This document shows, piece after piece, positions 33,126 through 42,090 of a DNA stretch of 42,696 nt (the first letter of the stretch is position 1; each line of letters begins with the position of its first letter). The stretch spans positions 1 to 42,696 of the forward strand of contig JAEULW010000243.1 of the NCBI GenBank assembly GCA_016793505.1, written 5' to 3'. A model generated the notes under the pieces. It saw only the letters and a program-made list of their open reading frames with translations, was not told the origin of the DNA and searched no databases. Made by a program: the position numbers and the translations under genes. The DNA comes from Methylobacteriaceae bacterium (GTDB lineage Bacteria > Pseudomonadota > Alphaproteobacteria > Rhizobiales > Beijerinckiaceae).

Positions 33126-34399
33126 GCGCGGCGGACCATTCGCCGCTGCGCGCCGGCTTCGCGCAGGCCGACATCACACCGGAGCGCGCGACGCCGCTGT
33201 CCGGCTTCGCCAGCCGCGACGGCCTCGCCGAGGGAACGCTCGATCCGCTGACGGCGCGGGCGCTGTGGCTCGACGACGGCGCGAAACAGACGGCGATGCT
33301 GGCGCTCGATCTGATCGGCCCGCCGGACGGGCTCGCCGGCGCGCTGCGCGCGCGATTTCCCGAACTCGGCGACAGGCTCGTCGTCGCGGCGACGCATACG
33401 CATGCCGGCCCGCCGGTTCTGGCGCGCGCCATGCTCGGCGCGCCGCCGCCGGGCTATCTCGAGCATGTGGCGCAGCGCGCCGCTGCGGCGCTCGAGGCGG
33501 CGCGCGCCGCGGCGCGCCCCGTCGCGCTGCGGCGCGGCGCGGCGAGGACGCAGGGCGTCGCGCACAACCGGCGCGATCCGCACGGGCCGGTCGACCCGCA
33601 TGTCGATGTCGTGACCTTCGCGGCGACAGGCGCGGCGCCGATCGTCTGGTTGAATTTCGCCTGTCATCCGGTCGTCCTCGGGCCGGAGACTCTGCGTTAT
33701 TCCGCCGACTTTCCGGGGGTGGCGCGGCGGCGCGTCGAGGCGATGCTCGGGGCGCGCGTTATCTACACCACGGGTTGCGCCGGCGAGATCAATCTCGGCC
33801 ATTCAGCGCTCGATTCGATCCGCAAGATCGGCATGGAGCGTCGCACGCCGGCCGAGGCGGAGCGCATCGGCGGCATCGTCGCCGAGGCGGCGCTCGCGGC
33901 GATGGCGGGGCTCGCGCCGGTCGATGACGCGGAGCGCGGGCTCGGCGGGGGCAGCGTCGCTCTGCCGGCGCGGATCGTCGCGCCCGACGCGGCGATGCGC
34001 GATGCGATCGAGCGCGCGGCGCTGGCGACCCTGGGCGACGCCGCCGCCACGCGCGGCGATCGCGCGATGGCCGCCATCGATCGCGCCTGGCTCGCGACGC
34101 CGCGCCCGGCGATCGCCGATCTGCGCGTGACGGCGCTGACGATCGGCGCGTTGCAGGCGGCGTTTCTACCCGGTGAAATCTTCGTCGAGACGGCGCTCGC
34201 GCTGAAGCGGCGCGCGCCCGGCGTCATCGTCGTCGGCTACGCCGACTCCAATCCCGGCTACATCCCGCCCGCCGGGGCGCGCGGCGGCTATGAGGTGGAC
34301 GTCGCCTGGCGGCCCTATGGCGCGCCGGGGCCGTTCGCGCCGGGCATGGCGGAGGCGCTGGCGGAGGCGGCGGCCGCGCTGCTTGCGGCGTCAGGCTGA
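33122..34399 (+). CDS. neutral ceramidase N-terminal-domain-like protein
   Basis: A 425-aa cytoplasmic protein (no signal) of the neutral/alkaline non-lysosomal ceramidase N-terminal fold. AGFAQADITPERATPLSGF is the typical start, and H92/H94 in AATHTHAGP plus H182 in NFACHPV match zinc ligands of the family. The catalytic Ser segment of true neutral ceramidases (GDVSPN) reads GEINLG at about 221-226, so the Ser is replaced and the ceramide-specific C-terminal immunoglobulin-like domain is absent. GYADSNPGYIPPAG is near the end. It is probably a hydrolase for a small sugar derivative, as similar genes lie in sugar ABC operons. The last gene of the operon; its stop overlaps the convergent Gfo/Idh gene by 9 bases. 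Confidence 0.75.
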   Translation: MSAADHSPLRAGFAQADITPERATPLSGFASRDGLAEGTLDPLTARALWLDDGAKQTAMLALDLIGPPDGLAGALRARFPELGDRLVVAATHTHAGPPVLARAMLGAPPPGYLEHVAQRAAAALEAARAAARPVALRRGAARTQGVAHNRRDPHGPVDPHVDVVTFAATGAAPIVWLNFACHPVVLGPETLRYSADFPGVARRRVEAMLGARVIYTTGCAGEINLGHSALDSIRKIGMERRTPAEAERIGGIVAEAALAAMAGLAPVDDAERGLGGGSVALPARIVAPDAAMRDAIERAALATLGDAAATRGDRAMAAIDRAWLATPRPAIADLRVTALTIGALQAAFLPGEIFVETALALKRRAPGVIVVGYADSNPGYIPPAGARGGYEVDVAWRPYGAPGPFAPGMAEALAEAAAALLAASG

Positions 34400-35392
34400 C
34401 ATCCAGACGCCGCCCTCGCGCGCGCTCTGTTGCGCCAGCAGCGAGAGCCGCGTGGCGCGAACGCTCTCCTGCGCCGTGATGGCGAGCGGCGCGCCCTTCG
34501 CCAGATGATCGAAGGCGTAGCGCGCCGGCGATTCCGCGTCGGGCAGCGGCGGCTGAAAGGCCGCACGATCATGCGCCTCGACGCTCAGGACATTGCGCGC
34601 GAAATCGACGTCGGCGCGGCCCAGCGTTCCCGTCACGCGCATCGCATAGTCGCCATGGCGCGGCGAGGCTTCGGGCTGCAGCCAGTCGACGTCGATCGCG
34701 ACCTGCATGCCGCTCGCCGTCTCGAGCAGCGCGCGGCCGGCGAGCGAAAAACCGGGCCGGCCCTCGGGATGAGCGGACGATGTCCAGCCGCAGATGCGGC
34801 GCGCCGTCTCGCCGGTCAGCCACAGGGCCAGATCGACCTCGTGGACGACGAGATCGTTCAGGATGCCGCCATAGAGGTCGGGATCGAAATACCAGTCCGG
34901 CCGCGCCGCGGGCCGCAGCTTGTGCGGCCCGGAGGTCGTGATCGTGACGATGCGGCCTAGCGCGCCGCGATCGACCAGCTCCTTCAGCGCGCGCGTCACC
35001 GGATAGCGGCGCTTTTCGAGCAGCAGCGTCAGCAGCGGCCGGCCGGCGCGCGCCGCCTCGATGGCGGCGAGGCCGTCGAAGCTCGTCGCCATCGGCTTGT
35101 CGACGATGACGAAGACGCCGGCCTCGAGGAGCCGCGCGACGATCGCGGCGCGCAGGCCCGGCTCGGTCGTCACCGCGGCCGCGTCGATGCGATGGGCGGC
35201 GAGCAGCGCGTCGAGCGTTTCAAAGGCGGGCGCTCCGGCGCGCGCAGCGACCGCCGCGCGGCGCGCCGGATCGTGATCGCAGACGGCGACGATCGTCACG
35301 TCGTCGCGGCGCAGCGCCTCGTCGAGCGCGTAGTCGACATGCGGATGGGCGGCGCCGACGAGGGCGAGGCGCAGCGGCGATGCGATGCTCAT
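34391..35392 (-). CDS. Gfo/Idh/MocA-family oxidoreductase, copy 2
   Basis: A 333-aa NAD(P)-dependent sugar or cyclitol oxidoreductase. The Rossmann start is LALVGAAHPHVDYAL, with GAAHPH instead of the usual GxGxxG. VIVDKPMATSFDGL is the conserved DKP (catalytic Lys) motif, GGILNDLVVHEVDLALWLTG holds the catalytic His region. The ATG 35392 overlaps the stop of copy 1 (ATGA), so it is translationally coupled with it. It is the third gene of the DegT-Gfo-Gfo operon. The substrate is unknown; the partner genes suggest keto/hydroxyl conversion on an amino-sugar or cyclitol ring. Confidence 0.88.
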   Translation of the reverse strand: MSIASPLRLALVGAAHPHVDYALDEALRRDDVTIVAVCDHDPARRAAVAARAGAPAFETLDALLAAHRIDAAAVTTEPGLRAAIVARLLEAGVFVIVDKPMATSFDGLAAIEAARAGRPLLTLLLEKRRYPVTRALKELVDRGALGRIVTITTSGPHKLRPAARPDWYFDPDLYGGILNDLVVHEVDLALWLTGETARRICGWTSSAHPEGRPGFSLAGRALLETASGMQVAIDVDWLQPEASPRHGDYAMRVTGTLGRADVDFARNVLSVEAHDRAAFQPPLPDAESPARYAFDHLAKGAPLAITAQESVRATRLSLLAQQSAREGGVWMSA

Positions 35393-36426
35393 GACGCGAT
35401 GCGCTCGGGAAATTCGGCGAGGGCGACGTGCCGGCCCTCGGCGGCGGCGCGATAGATCGCGGCGACGACGCGGGCGGCCGCCGCGCCGTCGTCGAAGGTG
35501 ATCGCCGCGGGCCGGCTCGCGCGGATCGCGTCGCGTATGTCGGTCCACTGCTGGACATGGCCGACGATGCCGATCGCCCCGGGATCGGAGGCGCCGCTGA
35601 CGCCGGCGCTCGTCGTCTCAGGCGCGGCGACGCCCTCGAAGGTCCAGCGGGCGATGCGATCCTGTTCCAAGGCGCAGAAGCCGCGGCTGGTGAACAGGCG
35701 CAGCCCCGCCTCGGCGCCGGGCGGCGTCGCCGTCGAGGTGACGAGCACGCCCTGCGCGCCGCTCTCGAAGCGCAGCAGCGCCGCCGTCATGTCCTCGACG
35801 TCGATGCGATGGCCGACGGTCGCCGCCATCGCCGCGACGCGCTCGACGCGGCCGGCGAAGAACAGCATCAGATCGAGGCTGTGGACGCCCTGGTTGAACA
35901 GCGAGCCGCCGCCCTGCGCGACTTCGCCGCGCCAGGGTTTTTCGGCGTAATAGGCGTCGGAGCGCCACCAGTGGACGTCGGCCTCGATCAATCTGAGTTC
36001 GCCGAGGGCGCCGGAGTCGAGCAGCGCTTTCACCGCCTGATGCGCCGGCTCGTAGCGGCGCTGCGAGATCGTCGCGCAGACGCGGTTCGTCGCGCGCGCA
36101 AGGCCGGCGAGACGCGCCGCCTCCTGCGGATCGACGGCGAGCGGCTTTTCGACGACGACATGGCAGCCCGCCGCCAGCGCCGCCGCGGCCGGCGCAAAAT
36201 GATCGCCGCTCGGCGTCGTGACGACGACGATGTCGGGCGCGCCCGCCGCCAGCATCGCCGCATGATCGGCGAAGGCGCGGGCGCCGAAGTCGGCGGCGAT
36301 CTGTTCGCCGCCGCGGCCGGCGACGGCGACGAGCCGCAAACCGTCCACCGCCGCGACCGCCGCGGCATGCGCACGGGCGATGGCGCCGGGGCCGACAAGG
36401 CCGACGGTCCGTTCGCGCTCGCTCAC
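35389..36426 (-). CDS. Gfo/Idh/MocA-family oxidoreductase, copy 1
   Basis: A 345-aa oxidoreductase. The Rossmann motif is VGLVGPGAIARAHAAAV, the EKP motif is VVVEKPLAVDPQEAAR, and GGGSLFNQGVHSLDLMLFF has the catalytic His. DVHWWRSDAYYAEKPWRG is the substrate loop; this Trp/Tyr-rich loop with a second KPWRG is shared with scyllo- and myo-inositol- and UDP-sugar-type members. The start is GTG at 36426, overlapping the DegT stop (GTGA). Two such enzymes can work in sequence with an aminotransferase: one oxidises a hydroxyl to a ketone, the other reduces or oxidises a second position. Confidence 0.9.
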   Translation of the reverse strand: MSERERTVGLVGPGAIARAHAAAVAAVDGLRLVAVAGRGGEQIAADFGARAFADHAAMLAAGAPDIVVVTTPSGDHFAPAAAALAAGCHVVVEKPLAVDPQEAARLAGLARATNRVCATISQRRYEPAHQAVKALLDSGALGELRLIEADVHWWRSDAYYAEKPWRGEVAQGGGSLFNQGVHSLDLMLFFAGRVERVAAMAATVGHRIDVEDMTAALLRFESGAQGVLVTSTATPPGAEAGLRLFTSRGFCALEQDRIARWTFEGVAAPETTSAGVSGASDPGAIGIVGHVQQWTDIRDAIRASRPAAITFDDGAAAARVVAAIYRAAAEGRHVALAEFPERIAS

Positions 36427-37592
36427 GACTGCAACGCCCGCGCCATGACGGCGATGATGGCGCGATGCGCCTCCTCGCCAGCGAGCAGCACGTTCTGCGG
36501 GAACCAGAAGGTTCTCTTCGCCGCCGCTTCGGTCACCGGCAGGGGCTGATCCGCCGCGCCGCCGAGCGCGGCGATCCCGGCCTTCACCGAGGCGACCGTG
36601 TTGAGGCAGGGATAGCCGTCGCTGGCGTGGACGCCGGCGGCCTGCAGCGCGGCGACGACGCCGTCGCGCCGATGCGCCGCCACCTCGTGCAGGCGCCAGA
36701 GCATGAGGTGGCGGGCGTGCCGCGTCGTGCCGGGGCTTTCCAGCGGAACGACGGGCAGGCCTTCGCCGGCGGCGAGGGCGCGCAGGCGGGCGAAGCCGGC
36801 TTCACGCCGCTCCGTCATCTCCGGCAAGGTGTCGAGCGTCGCGTCGGCGAGCACGCCCTGCAATTCGCCCATGCGCAGGTTCCAGCCGACATTGTCGTGC
36901 TGATACCAGGCGCCGCCGCGCGTCCGGCCGGCATTGTGCAGCGACCAGACGCGCTCGCCCATCGCCGCGTCGCGGCAGAGCACGGCGCCGCCCTCGCCGG
37001 AGGCGACGTTCTTCGAGGTCTGGAAACTCAGCGTGGCGAAGTCGCCGAGCTGGCCGATCGCGCCGCTGACATGCGCCGCGCCGATCGCCTGGGCGGCGTC
37101 CTCGATCACCACGACGTTGTTCGGCGCGGCGGCGCGCATCGCCGCCGCGTCAGCGACGGCGCCGGCGAGATGCACCGGGATGATCGCCCGCGTGCGCGTC
37201 GTGATCCTGCGCGCGACGTCGGCCGGATCGAGCAGCATGGTCGCCGGATCGACCTCGGCGAAGACGGGGACCGCGCCGATCAGCAGCGGCGCGCTGACGG
37301 TCGCCAGAAAAGTGTAGGCGGGGACGATCACCTCGTCGCCGGGGCCGACGCCAGCCGCCTTCAGGGCGAGGACGATGGCGATGGTGCCGTTGGCGCAGCA
37401 GGTCGCCGAGGCGACGCCATGCAGCGCCGCCAGCCGCCGGGCCAGCGTCTCGACGACCTGTCCCTGCGTCGAGCCCCACAGGCCCGACCTGACGACGCCG
37501 AGCAGCCGCTCCTCCACCGCCGCGTCGAGCGGCGGCGGCCAACGCGGGATCAGGGACGACAATGGGACCTGCGCGGCGATTGGGGCTGACAT
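36423..37592 (-). CDS. DegT/DnrJ/EryC1/StrS-family aminotransferase
   Basis: A 389-aa PLP-dependent sugar aminotransferase of the aspartate-aminotransferase fold. The PLP-Lys is K194 in SFQTSKNVASGEGGAV; D165 in IEDAAQAIGA binds the pyridine N; CCANGTIAIVLALKA and PAYTFLATVSAPLLIGAVPVF are N-terminal family blocks. The family puts or removes amino groups on keto sugars and cyclitols (for example StsC on scyllo-inosose). The start is ATG 37592 with GGAG; the in-frame GTG at 37634 lies inside the operator and is unlikely. First gene of a leftward operon with two Gfo/Idh genes, under the same LacI-type operator as the ABC cassette. Direction (amination or deamination) cannot be told. Confidence 0.9.
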   Translation of the reverse strand: MSAPIAAQVPLSSLIPRWPPPLDAAVEERLLGVVRSGLWGSTQGQVVETLARRLAALHGVASATCCANGTIAIVLALKAAGVGPGDEVIVPAYTFLATVSAPLLIGAVPVFAEVDPATMLLDPADVARRITTRTRAIIPVHLAGAVADAAAMRAAAPNNVVVIEDAAQAIGAAHVSGAIGQLGDFATLSFQTSKNVASGEGGAVLCRDAAMGERVWSLHNAGRTRGGAWYQHDNVGWNLRMGELQGVLADATLDTLPEMTERREAGFARLRALAAGEGLPVVPLESPGTTRHARHLMLWRLHEVAAHRRDGVVAALQAAGVHASDGYPCLNTVASVKAGIAALGGAADQPLPVTEAAAKRTFWFPQNVLLAGEEAHRAIIAVMARALQS

Positions 37593-37610
37593 GGCGGCTC
37601 CCTCGCCGGA

Positions 37611-37639
37611 ATGAAACGTTGCAACCGATTGCACGTCAA
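37611..37639 (-). promoter_or_regulatory. promoter and LacI-type operator of the DegT-Gfo-Gfo operon
   Basis: On the - strand TTGACG (37639-37634) is the -35, then the palindrome TGCAATCGGTTGCA (37633-37620, one mismatch), then TTTCAT (37616-37611) as a weak -10 with 17-base spacing. Sequence and geometry match the 29946 promoter closely (CTTGAC, then TGCAA-C/T-CGGTT-A/G-CA). The ATG of the aminotransferase is 19 bases beyond the -10. Confidence 0.65.
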
Positions 37640-37676
37640 GCCGGACGCGGGCGAACCGCCTGCGGCGCGGCCATGA

Positions 37677-38873
37677 CTAGCGGTTCGGTTCAACTCGGGT
37701 TCCGGCGCTCACCCGGTCGCCCGGATAGACGATGACCCGATCTGCGGCGCCAAGTCCTTCGGACACCGCCGCCAGCCGGCCTGACCGTCTGAGAAGCGAA
37801 ACCTCGCGCGCCTCCGCGCGCCCATTCTCGACGGTGAAGACATTCCAGCGCTCGCCCCGGCGGAACAGCGCGCCTACTGGGACAATCGTCGCATTGTCCT
37901 CGGCGAATGTGACGATCCTTGCGTCGACCTGATAGGCGTCGCCGAGGCCGAGCCATTGCTCCGGCGGGGAAACGATGTCGATCAGCACGTTGACCCGCTG
38001 CTCCTCGACGCCGAGCGTCGAGACCTTCGTGAACGCCGCCGGCTCGACGCGACGGACGCGTCCGGCCAGGGCGCCCGGTCCGCCCCAATGCTCGATGGTC
38101 ACCGGCGCGCCCGGGCGGATTTCCACAGCCGCAGCGCTCAACACGTCGACGACGACCTCCAGGTCGCGCGGATCGCCGATCTCCAGGATCGAGCTGCCCG
38201 GCTGGACGATTGTTTCACTTTCCTGCATCACCTTGAGCACAAGGCCGGACACCGGGGCCGTGACATTCCATGTCTGCAGGGCCTGCTTGTCGCCGTTGGC
38301 GTATCGCGCCAGCAGCGCGCGCGCCTGATCGAGCTCATGCCCGGCTGCGTCGAGATGGAATTCCGAAGCTCGCAGATCCCGATCGGCGATCCTTTTCGCG
38401 AGCTCGGCGCGCTCCAGCGCCTGCGCCGCAGACGCGCCGCGCTCGACGAGCGTGCGCGTGCGCGTCAATTCCTGATCCGCCTGCACGGCCTGCGCTCTGG
38501 CGCGCTCGACGAGCGCTTTCGACTGCTCCAGCGTCGCTTCCGCCGCGCCCAACTTCTCCTGCGCCTCCCGCTGACTGCGCGGATCGAGAAGCGGCGCCGG
38601 CGAGGGGATGATGGTGGCGACCACCTCGCCATCCTTCACGCGATCTCCCGCCTTCAGCTGCACCCGGCCCAATCGTCCGCTCAGCGGCGCCGACACGGCA
38701 TAGCGCTCGCGGACCCGCGTCTTGCCATCTTCGTCGACCGTTGCGACAAACCGGCCCTTCGTCACAACTGCGATCTCTACGGGGACAGGCCGAGGCGTCA
38801 TCGACCAGGCGAGGCCGGCGACAGCCAACGCGGCGAGAAGCGCGACGCCGACGCGACCCGGAGTTATCCGCAT
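37677..38873 (-). CDS. HlyD-family periplasmic adaptor
   Basis: A 398-aa membrane fusion protein with one N-terminal membrane segment (residues 8-25, VGVALLAALAVAGLAW). The first lipoyl half is YAVSAPLSGRLGRVQLKAGDRVKDGEVVATI, a long helical hairpin (about 100-195) rich in Ala/Glu/Arg follows, then the second lipoyl half WNVTAPVSGLVLKVMQESETIVQPG and a beta barrel. It would connect the FtsX-type permease to an outer-membrane channel. The ATG 38873 has GAGGGA upstream; a TTG at 38879 overlaps the permease stop but is less likely. Cargo unknown (antibiotic, lipid or peptide). Confidence 0.9.
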   Translation of the reverse strand: MRITPGRVGVALLAALAVAGLAWSMTPRPVPVEIAVVTKGRFVATVDEDGKTRVRERYAVSAPLSGRLGRVQLKAGDRVKDGEVVATIIPSPAPLLDPRSQREAQEKLGAAEATLEQSKALVERARAQAVQADQELTRTRTLVERGASAAQALERAELAKRIADRDLRASEFHLDAAGHELDQARALLARYANGDKQALQTWNVTAPVSGLVLKVMQESETIVQPGSSILEIGDPRDLEVVVDVLSAAAVEIRPGAPVTIEHWGGPGALAGRVRRVEPAAFTKVSTLGVEEQRVNVLIDIVSPPEQWLGLGDAYQVDARIVTFAEDNATIVPVGALFRRGERWNVFTVENGRAEAREVSLLRRSGRLAAVSEGLGAADRVIVYPGDRVSAGTRVEPNR

Positions 38874-38875
38874 CT

Positions 38876-41239
38876 TCAATCCCTCGTCTTGAGCACCGAC
38901 ACCAGGTCCAGCTGATCAATCCGGCGACGGACCACATACGCGCTCGCCAGCGCGGACGCGATCACGACCAAGGCCGCGACGGCATAGGTCTGCGCACCGA
39001 TGACGCCCGGTATCTGAAAGCTCTCGTTCGAATGGAACCGGGCGATCAGGCCAATGAGTCCCTGCGACGCCGCGAGGCCAAGAGGAACGCCGAGGCCGAT
39101 CTCCAGAGCGAACTCGGCGAACAGGATGCGCGCGACCTCGGCCCGGGTGAAGCCGAGCACCCGCAAGCTGGCGAGCTCCCGGGCTCTTTCCTGCAATCCG
39201 ATGCGGGCGCTGTTGTACACGACCCCCACCGCAATGATGACGCCGAAAAGCGTCAGAACGCCCGCGCCGACAAGCACCAGATTGGCGATCTTGTCCATGA
39301 AGGACGCCAGCGTATATGACTTCACCGTGACGGACTCGATCATCGGCAGATTCTTGAAGCGTTCCGACAGAGCCGGCATCGCGGCGGAGTCGGCGTAGAG
39401 GACGGCGGCCGACACCAGATCGCTCTCGCCCGCAAGGTGATTGAGCGCTGTGATCGGCATGTAGGAGCCCATTCCGATCGTCTCGTCGACGACCGCACTG
39501 ACGGGCAGATCGCGTTTGCGCCGCGCGCCTTCCATCACCTCGACCGCGATCGCATCGCCCGCTTTCACGTCCAGCCGTTCGGCGAGGCGGCGCGTCAGGA
39601 CAATGCCCTCCGACGACACCTCGATCGGCCGCAAGGCCGCGTCATGCGGCCGCCGCAGTTCGCTCCGGTCGGGCAAGCCGACGACGGATGTGAGATAGGC
39701 GCGGTGGCCGGCGCGAAAACGGACGGGAACAATGCGCTGGCTTTCGACCGCGAGAACGCCGGGCTCCCGGCTCAGGTCGCCGATGATGGCGCGGCTGACA
39801 GGCTGTCGAAACACGACAGAGACGTTGCCGCGCTCGACCAGATTGAACTGGACGTCGACCATGTGATCGATGGCGTCGCGCCAGAACAGCCCCAGCACCA
39901 CCATCGGCACAGCGAAGGCGACGCCGATGACCGTCAGCGCGGTGCGCAGCGGCCGCCCGGCGACGTTGCGCAAGATCATCATCCGATGCGGCCTGATGCT
40001 CGAGGGCGCTATCAGCCCTTCGATCCACGACCGGCGGAACGCAATCGGCGCGTCCGGTCGCATAGCGACGGCCGGCGCCAGAACCGTGACGCGCCGCAAG
40101 GCCGAGAGAACGCCAACAGCGGCCATGGCGAAGCTGGCGCCGACGGCCGCCGCCACGGACCAGGGGGTGATCCTGAAAGCGAGGTCCGGCAGCCGGAAAA
40201 ACCCGCGATAGCTCTCGACCATCGCCGCGCCGAACGCGAAGCCCGCCGGAATGCCGAGCAGGGAGGCCAGCAACACGATGATCGCCACCAGCTTGAGATA
40301 GTGAGCGGCAAGAGGAAACGCCGCGAAGCCCATCGCCTTCAACGCCGCGATCTGTTCGCGCTGGGCGGCGACGAGTCGGCCGAGCGTAACGTTGAGGAGA
40401 AATGCGGCGACGGCGAAAAAGACGAAGGGGATGGTCACCGACATCACCTTCTGCTGATTCAATTCGTCCTCGAGAAAGCGATTGGACGGCTGATCCCGTC
40501 GCTCGACGGCGCCGGCCGATCCATAGGGTTCGAGCCGTCGATCCAACTCGGCAATGACGGATTGCGCGTCGGCGCCCGGCGCCAGGGAAACCAGAAGATC
40601 GTTGAAGGCGGCCTTCAGATCGAAGGCCGCCTCGGCGGCGTGACGGTCCATCCAGATGATCGCATAGAGCCGGTCATCCGGAATCGGCAGGCCCGGCTTG
40701 ACCGCATAGACGAACTCGGGCGACAGCGCGACAGCGGCGACCTTGAACGTCTGCACCCGGCTGTTGAGCATCACGCGCATGTCTTCGCCGGGCGACACGC
40801 CATTGGCCTCGGCGAAGGCTTCGTTGATCGCGACGCTGGCGGCGTCGCCCGGCGGCGGCGCCATGCCGCGCCGGACGTGCAAGCGCGCCAGCGGCTCGTC
40901 GCCGCCGCTGTCGATCGACACGATACGGGCCGAAACCGGCAGCGGCGATGCGCGCCGATCGACGATGACGTCGCGGACGATCCGCGCCTGAACCGCGGCG
41001 ACGCCGGGAATCTCGTCAATCTGCGGCAGGATCGACAGCGGCGCGCGTTTCAGCGTGACGAAAAGCTGCGGCATTCTGCCGGCGAGATAGAAGCCGTCCC
41101 GTCCGGCGAGCAGCGAATCGTAGGTCGAGATCGAGGCGACGAACACCGCGACGCCGGCGGCGATCACGAGCGAGATGGTCATCACCTGGCCGCGCATGGC
41201 CGAAATGTCGCGCAGCAGTTTGCGGTCGAGCAGGCTCAC
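38876..41239 (-). CDS. FtsX/MacB-type ABC exporter permease, two-domain
   Basis: A 787-aa permease with the eight-segment FtsX layout: membrane segment near residues 20-40, a large extracytoplasmic domain, three segments near 270-400, a second repeat starting near 435 with [26 protein letters not shown], a second extracytoplasmic domain and three final segments (about 685-775). [17 protein letters not shown] and [20 protein letters not shown] are the paired cytoplasmic coupling blocks of the family. This duplicated type works in export or lipid movement with an ATPase and an adaptor, both adjacent here. It overlaps the ATPase gene by four bases (ATGA, 41236-41239). Confidence 0.92.
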   Translation of the reverse strand: MSLLDRKLLRDISAMRGQVMTISLVIAAGVAVFVASISTYDSLLAGRDGFYLAGRMPQLFVTLKRAPLSILPQIDEIPGVAAVQARIVRDVIVDRRASPLPVSARIVSIDSGGDEPLARLHVRRGMAPPPGDAASVAINEAFAEANGVSPGEDMRVMLNSRVQTFKVAAVALSPEFVYAVKPGLPIPDDRLYAIIWMDRHAAEAAFDLKAAFNDLLVSLAPGADAQSVIAELDRRLEPYGSAGAVERRDQPSNRFLEDELNQQKVMSVTIPFVFFAVAAFLLNVTLGRLVAAQREQIAALKAMGFAAFPLAAHYLKLVAIIVLLASLLGIPAGFAFGAAMVESYRGFFRLPDLAFRITPWSVAAAVGASFAMAAVGVLSALRRVTVLAPAVAMRPDAPIAFRRSWIEGLIAPSSIRPHRMMILRNVAGRPLRTALTVIGVAFAVPMVVLGLFWRDAIDHMVDVQFNLVERGNVSVVFRQPVSRAIIGDLSREPGVLAVESQRIVPVRFRAGHRAYLTSVVGLPDRSELRRPHDAALRPIEVSSEGIVLTRRLAERLDVKAGDAIAVEVMEGARRKRDLPVSAVVDETIGMGSYMPITALNHLAGESDLVSAAVLYADSAAMPALSERFKNLPMIESVTVKSYTLASFMDKIANLVLVGAGVLTLFGVIIAVGVVYNSARIGLQERARELASLRVLGFTRAEVARILFAEFALEIGLGVPLGLAASQGLIGLIARFHSNESFQIPGVIGAQTYAVAALVVIASALASAYVVRRRIDQLDLVSVLKTRD

Positions 41240-41973
41240 CAGCGCAACTCGTCCGGCGACAGTCGGCGCGGATTGCGCTCGTCGCCGATGATGCGGCCGC
41301 CGCCGAGACGCAACACCCGGTCCGCCATGCCGGCGATGGCCGCGTTGTGGGTTATTATGACTGTGGTCGTGCCGAGCTGCGCGTTGGCGCGCGCGATGGC
41401 GGCCAGAACGCCCTTGCCGGTTTCATAGTCCAAGGCGCCGGTGGGCTCGTCGCAAAGCAGAACATCGGGCGACTTCGCGATCGCGCGGGCGACAGCGACG
41501 CGCTGTTGTTCGCCGCCGGAGAGCTGCGAGGGAAAATGGTCCAGCCGCTGATCGAGGCCGACGAGCCCGAGCGCCTCGCGCGGATCAAGGGGATTGCTGG
41601 CGATCTCGGTCACCAGCGCGACGTTCTCGAGCACGGTCAGGCTCGGTATGAGATTGTAGAACTGGAACACGAAGCCCACGTGCTCGCGCCGGTATCGGGT
41701 CAGCTCGGCGTCGTTCGCGCCGACGAGATTGTGATCTCGCCACCAAGCCTCGCCCGAGGTCGGCGCGTCGAGACCGCCGAGGATGTTCAGGAGCGTCGAC
41801 TTGCCGGAGCCGGACGGGCCGAGCAGCACCACGAACTCGCGCTCGAATATGTCGAGATCGACATCCTTGAGAGCATGAACCGCGACCTGCCCCATCAGAT
41901 ATGTCTTGCAAAGTCCCGTGGCGTGAAACACGGGCTTCAGCGACAGGCGGTTTGATCCGGCCGTGACAGGCAT
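41236..41973 (-). CDS. LolD/MacB-type ABC ATPase
   Basis: A 245-aa ATPase. Walker A is GPSGSGKST (52-60), the Q-loop [16 protein letters not shown] is typical of the LolD/MacB/FtsE group, signature LSGGEQQR (151-158), Walker B VLLCDEP (171-177), and the switch His is in VIITHN. The ATG at 41973 has GAGGA directly before it, with almost no spacer, so the true start may be a few codons inside. It is the first gene of a three-gene exporter operon: ATPase, permease, adaptor. Confidence 0.92.
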   Translation of the reverse strand: MPVTAGSNRLSLKPVFHATGLCKTYLMGQVAVHALKDVDLDIFEREFVVLLGPSGSGKSTLLNILGGLDAPTSGEAWWRDHNLVGANDAELTRYRREHVGFVFQFYNLIPSLTVLENVALVTEIASNPLDPREALGLVGLDQRLDHFPSQLSGGEQQRVAVARAIAKSPDVLLCDEPTGALDYETGKGVLAAIARANAQLGTTTVIITHNAAIAGMADRVLRLGGGRIIGDERNPRRLSPDELRW

Positions 41974-42090
41974 TCCTCAAGACTAAACAGATTTCGGGGA
42001 TAATACTTGACCTCGATCAGCGACGCGCCGGCGCTGAACCGTTTCCTGTAGTCGGGCGAGCGCCGCATGTCGAACCGACAGGATCGCATC

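Noticed and set aside
37593..37634. Upstream GTG start for the DegT aminotransferase
   Set aside because: It lies in the -35/operator region, while ATG 37592 has a GGAG site and gives the usual N-terminus.
39437..41428. 663-residue open frame opposite the FtsX permease
   Set aside because: His/Arg/Asp-rich shadow, no domain and no ribosome site.
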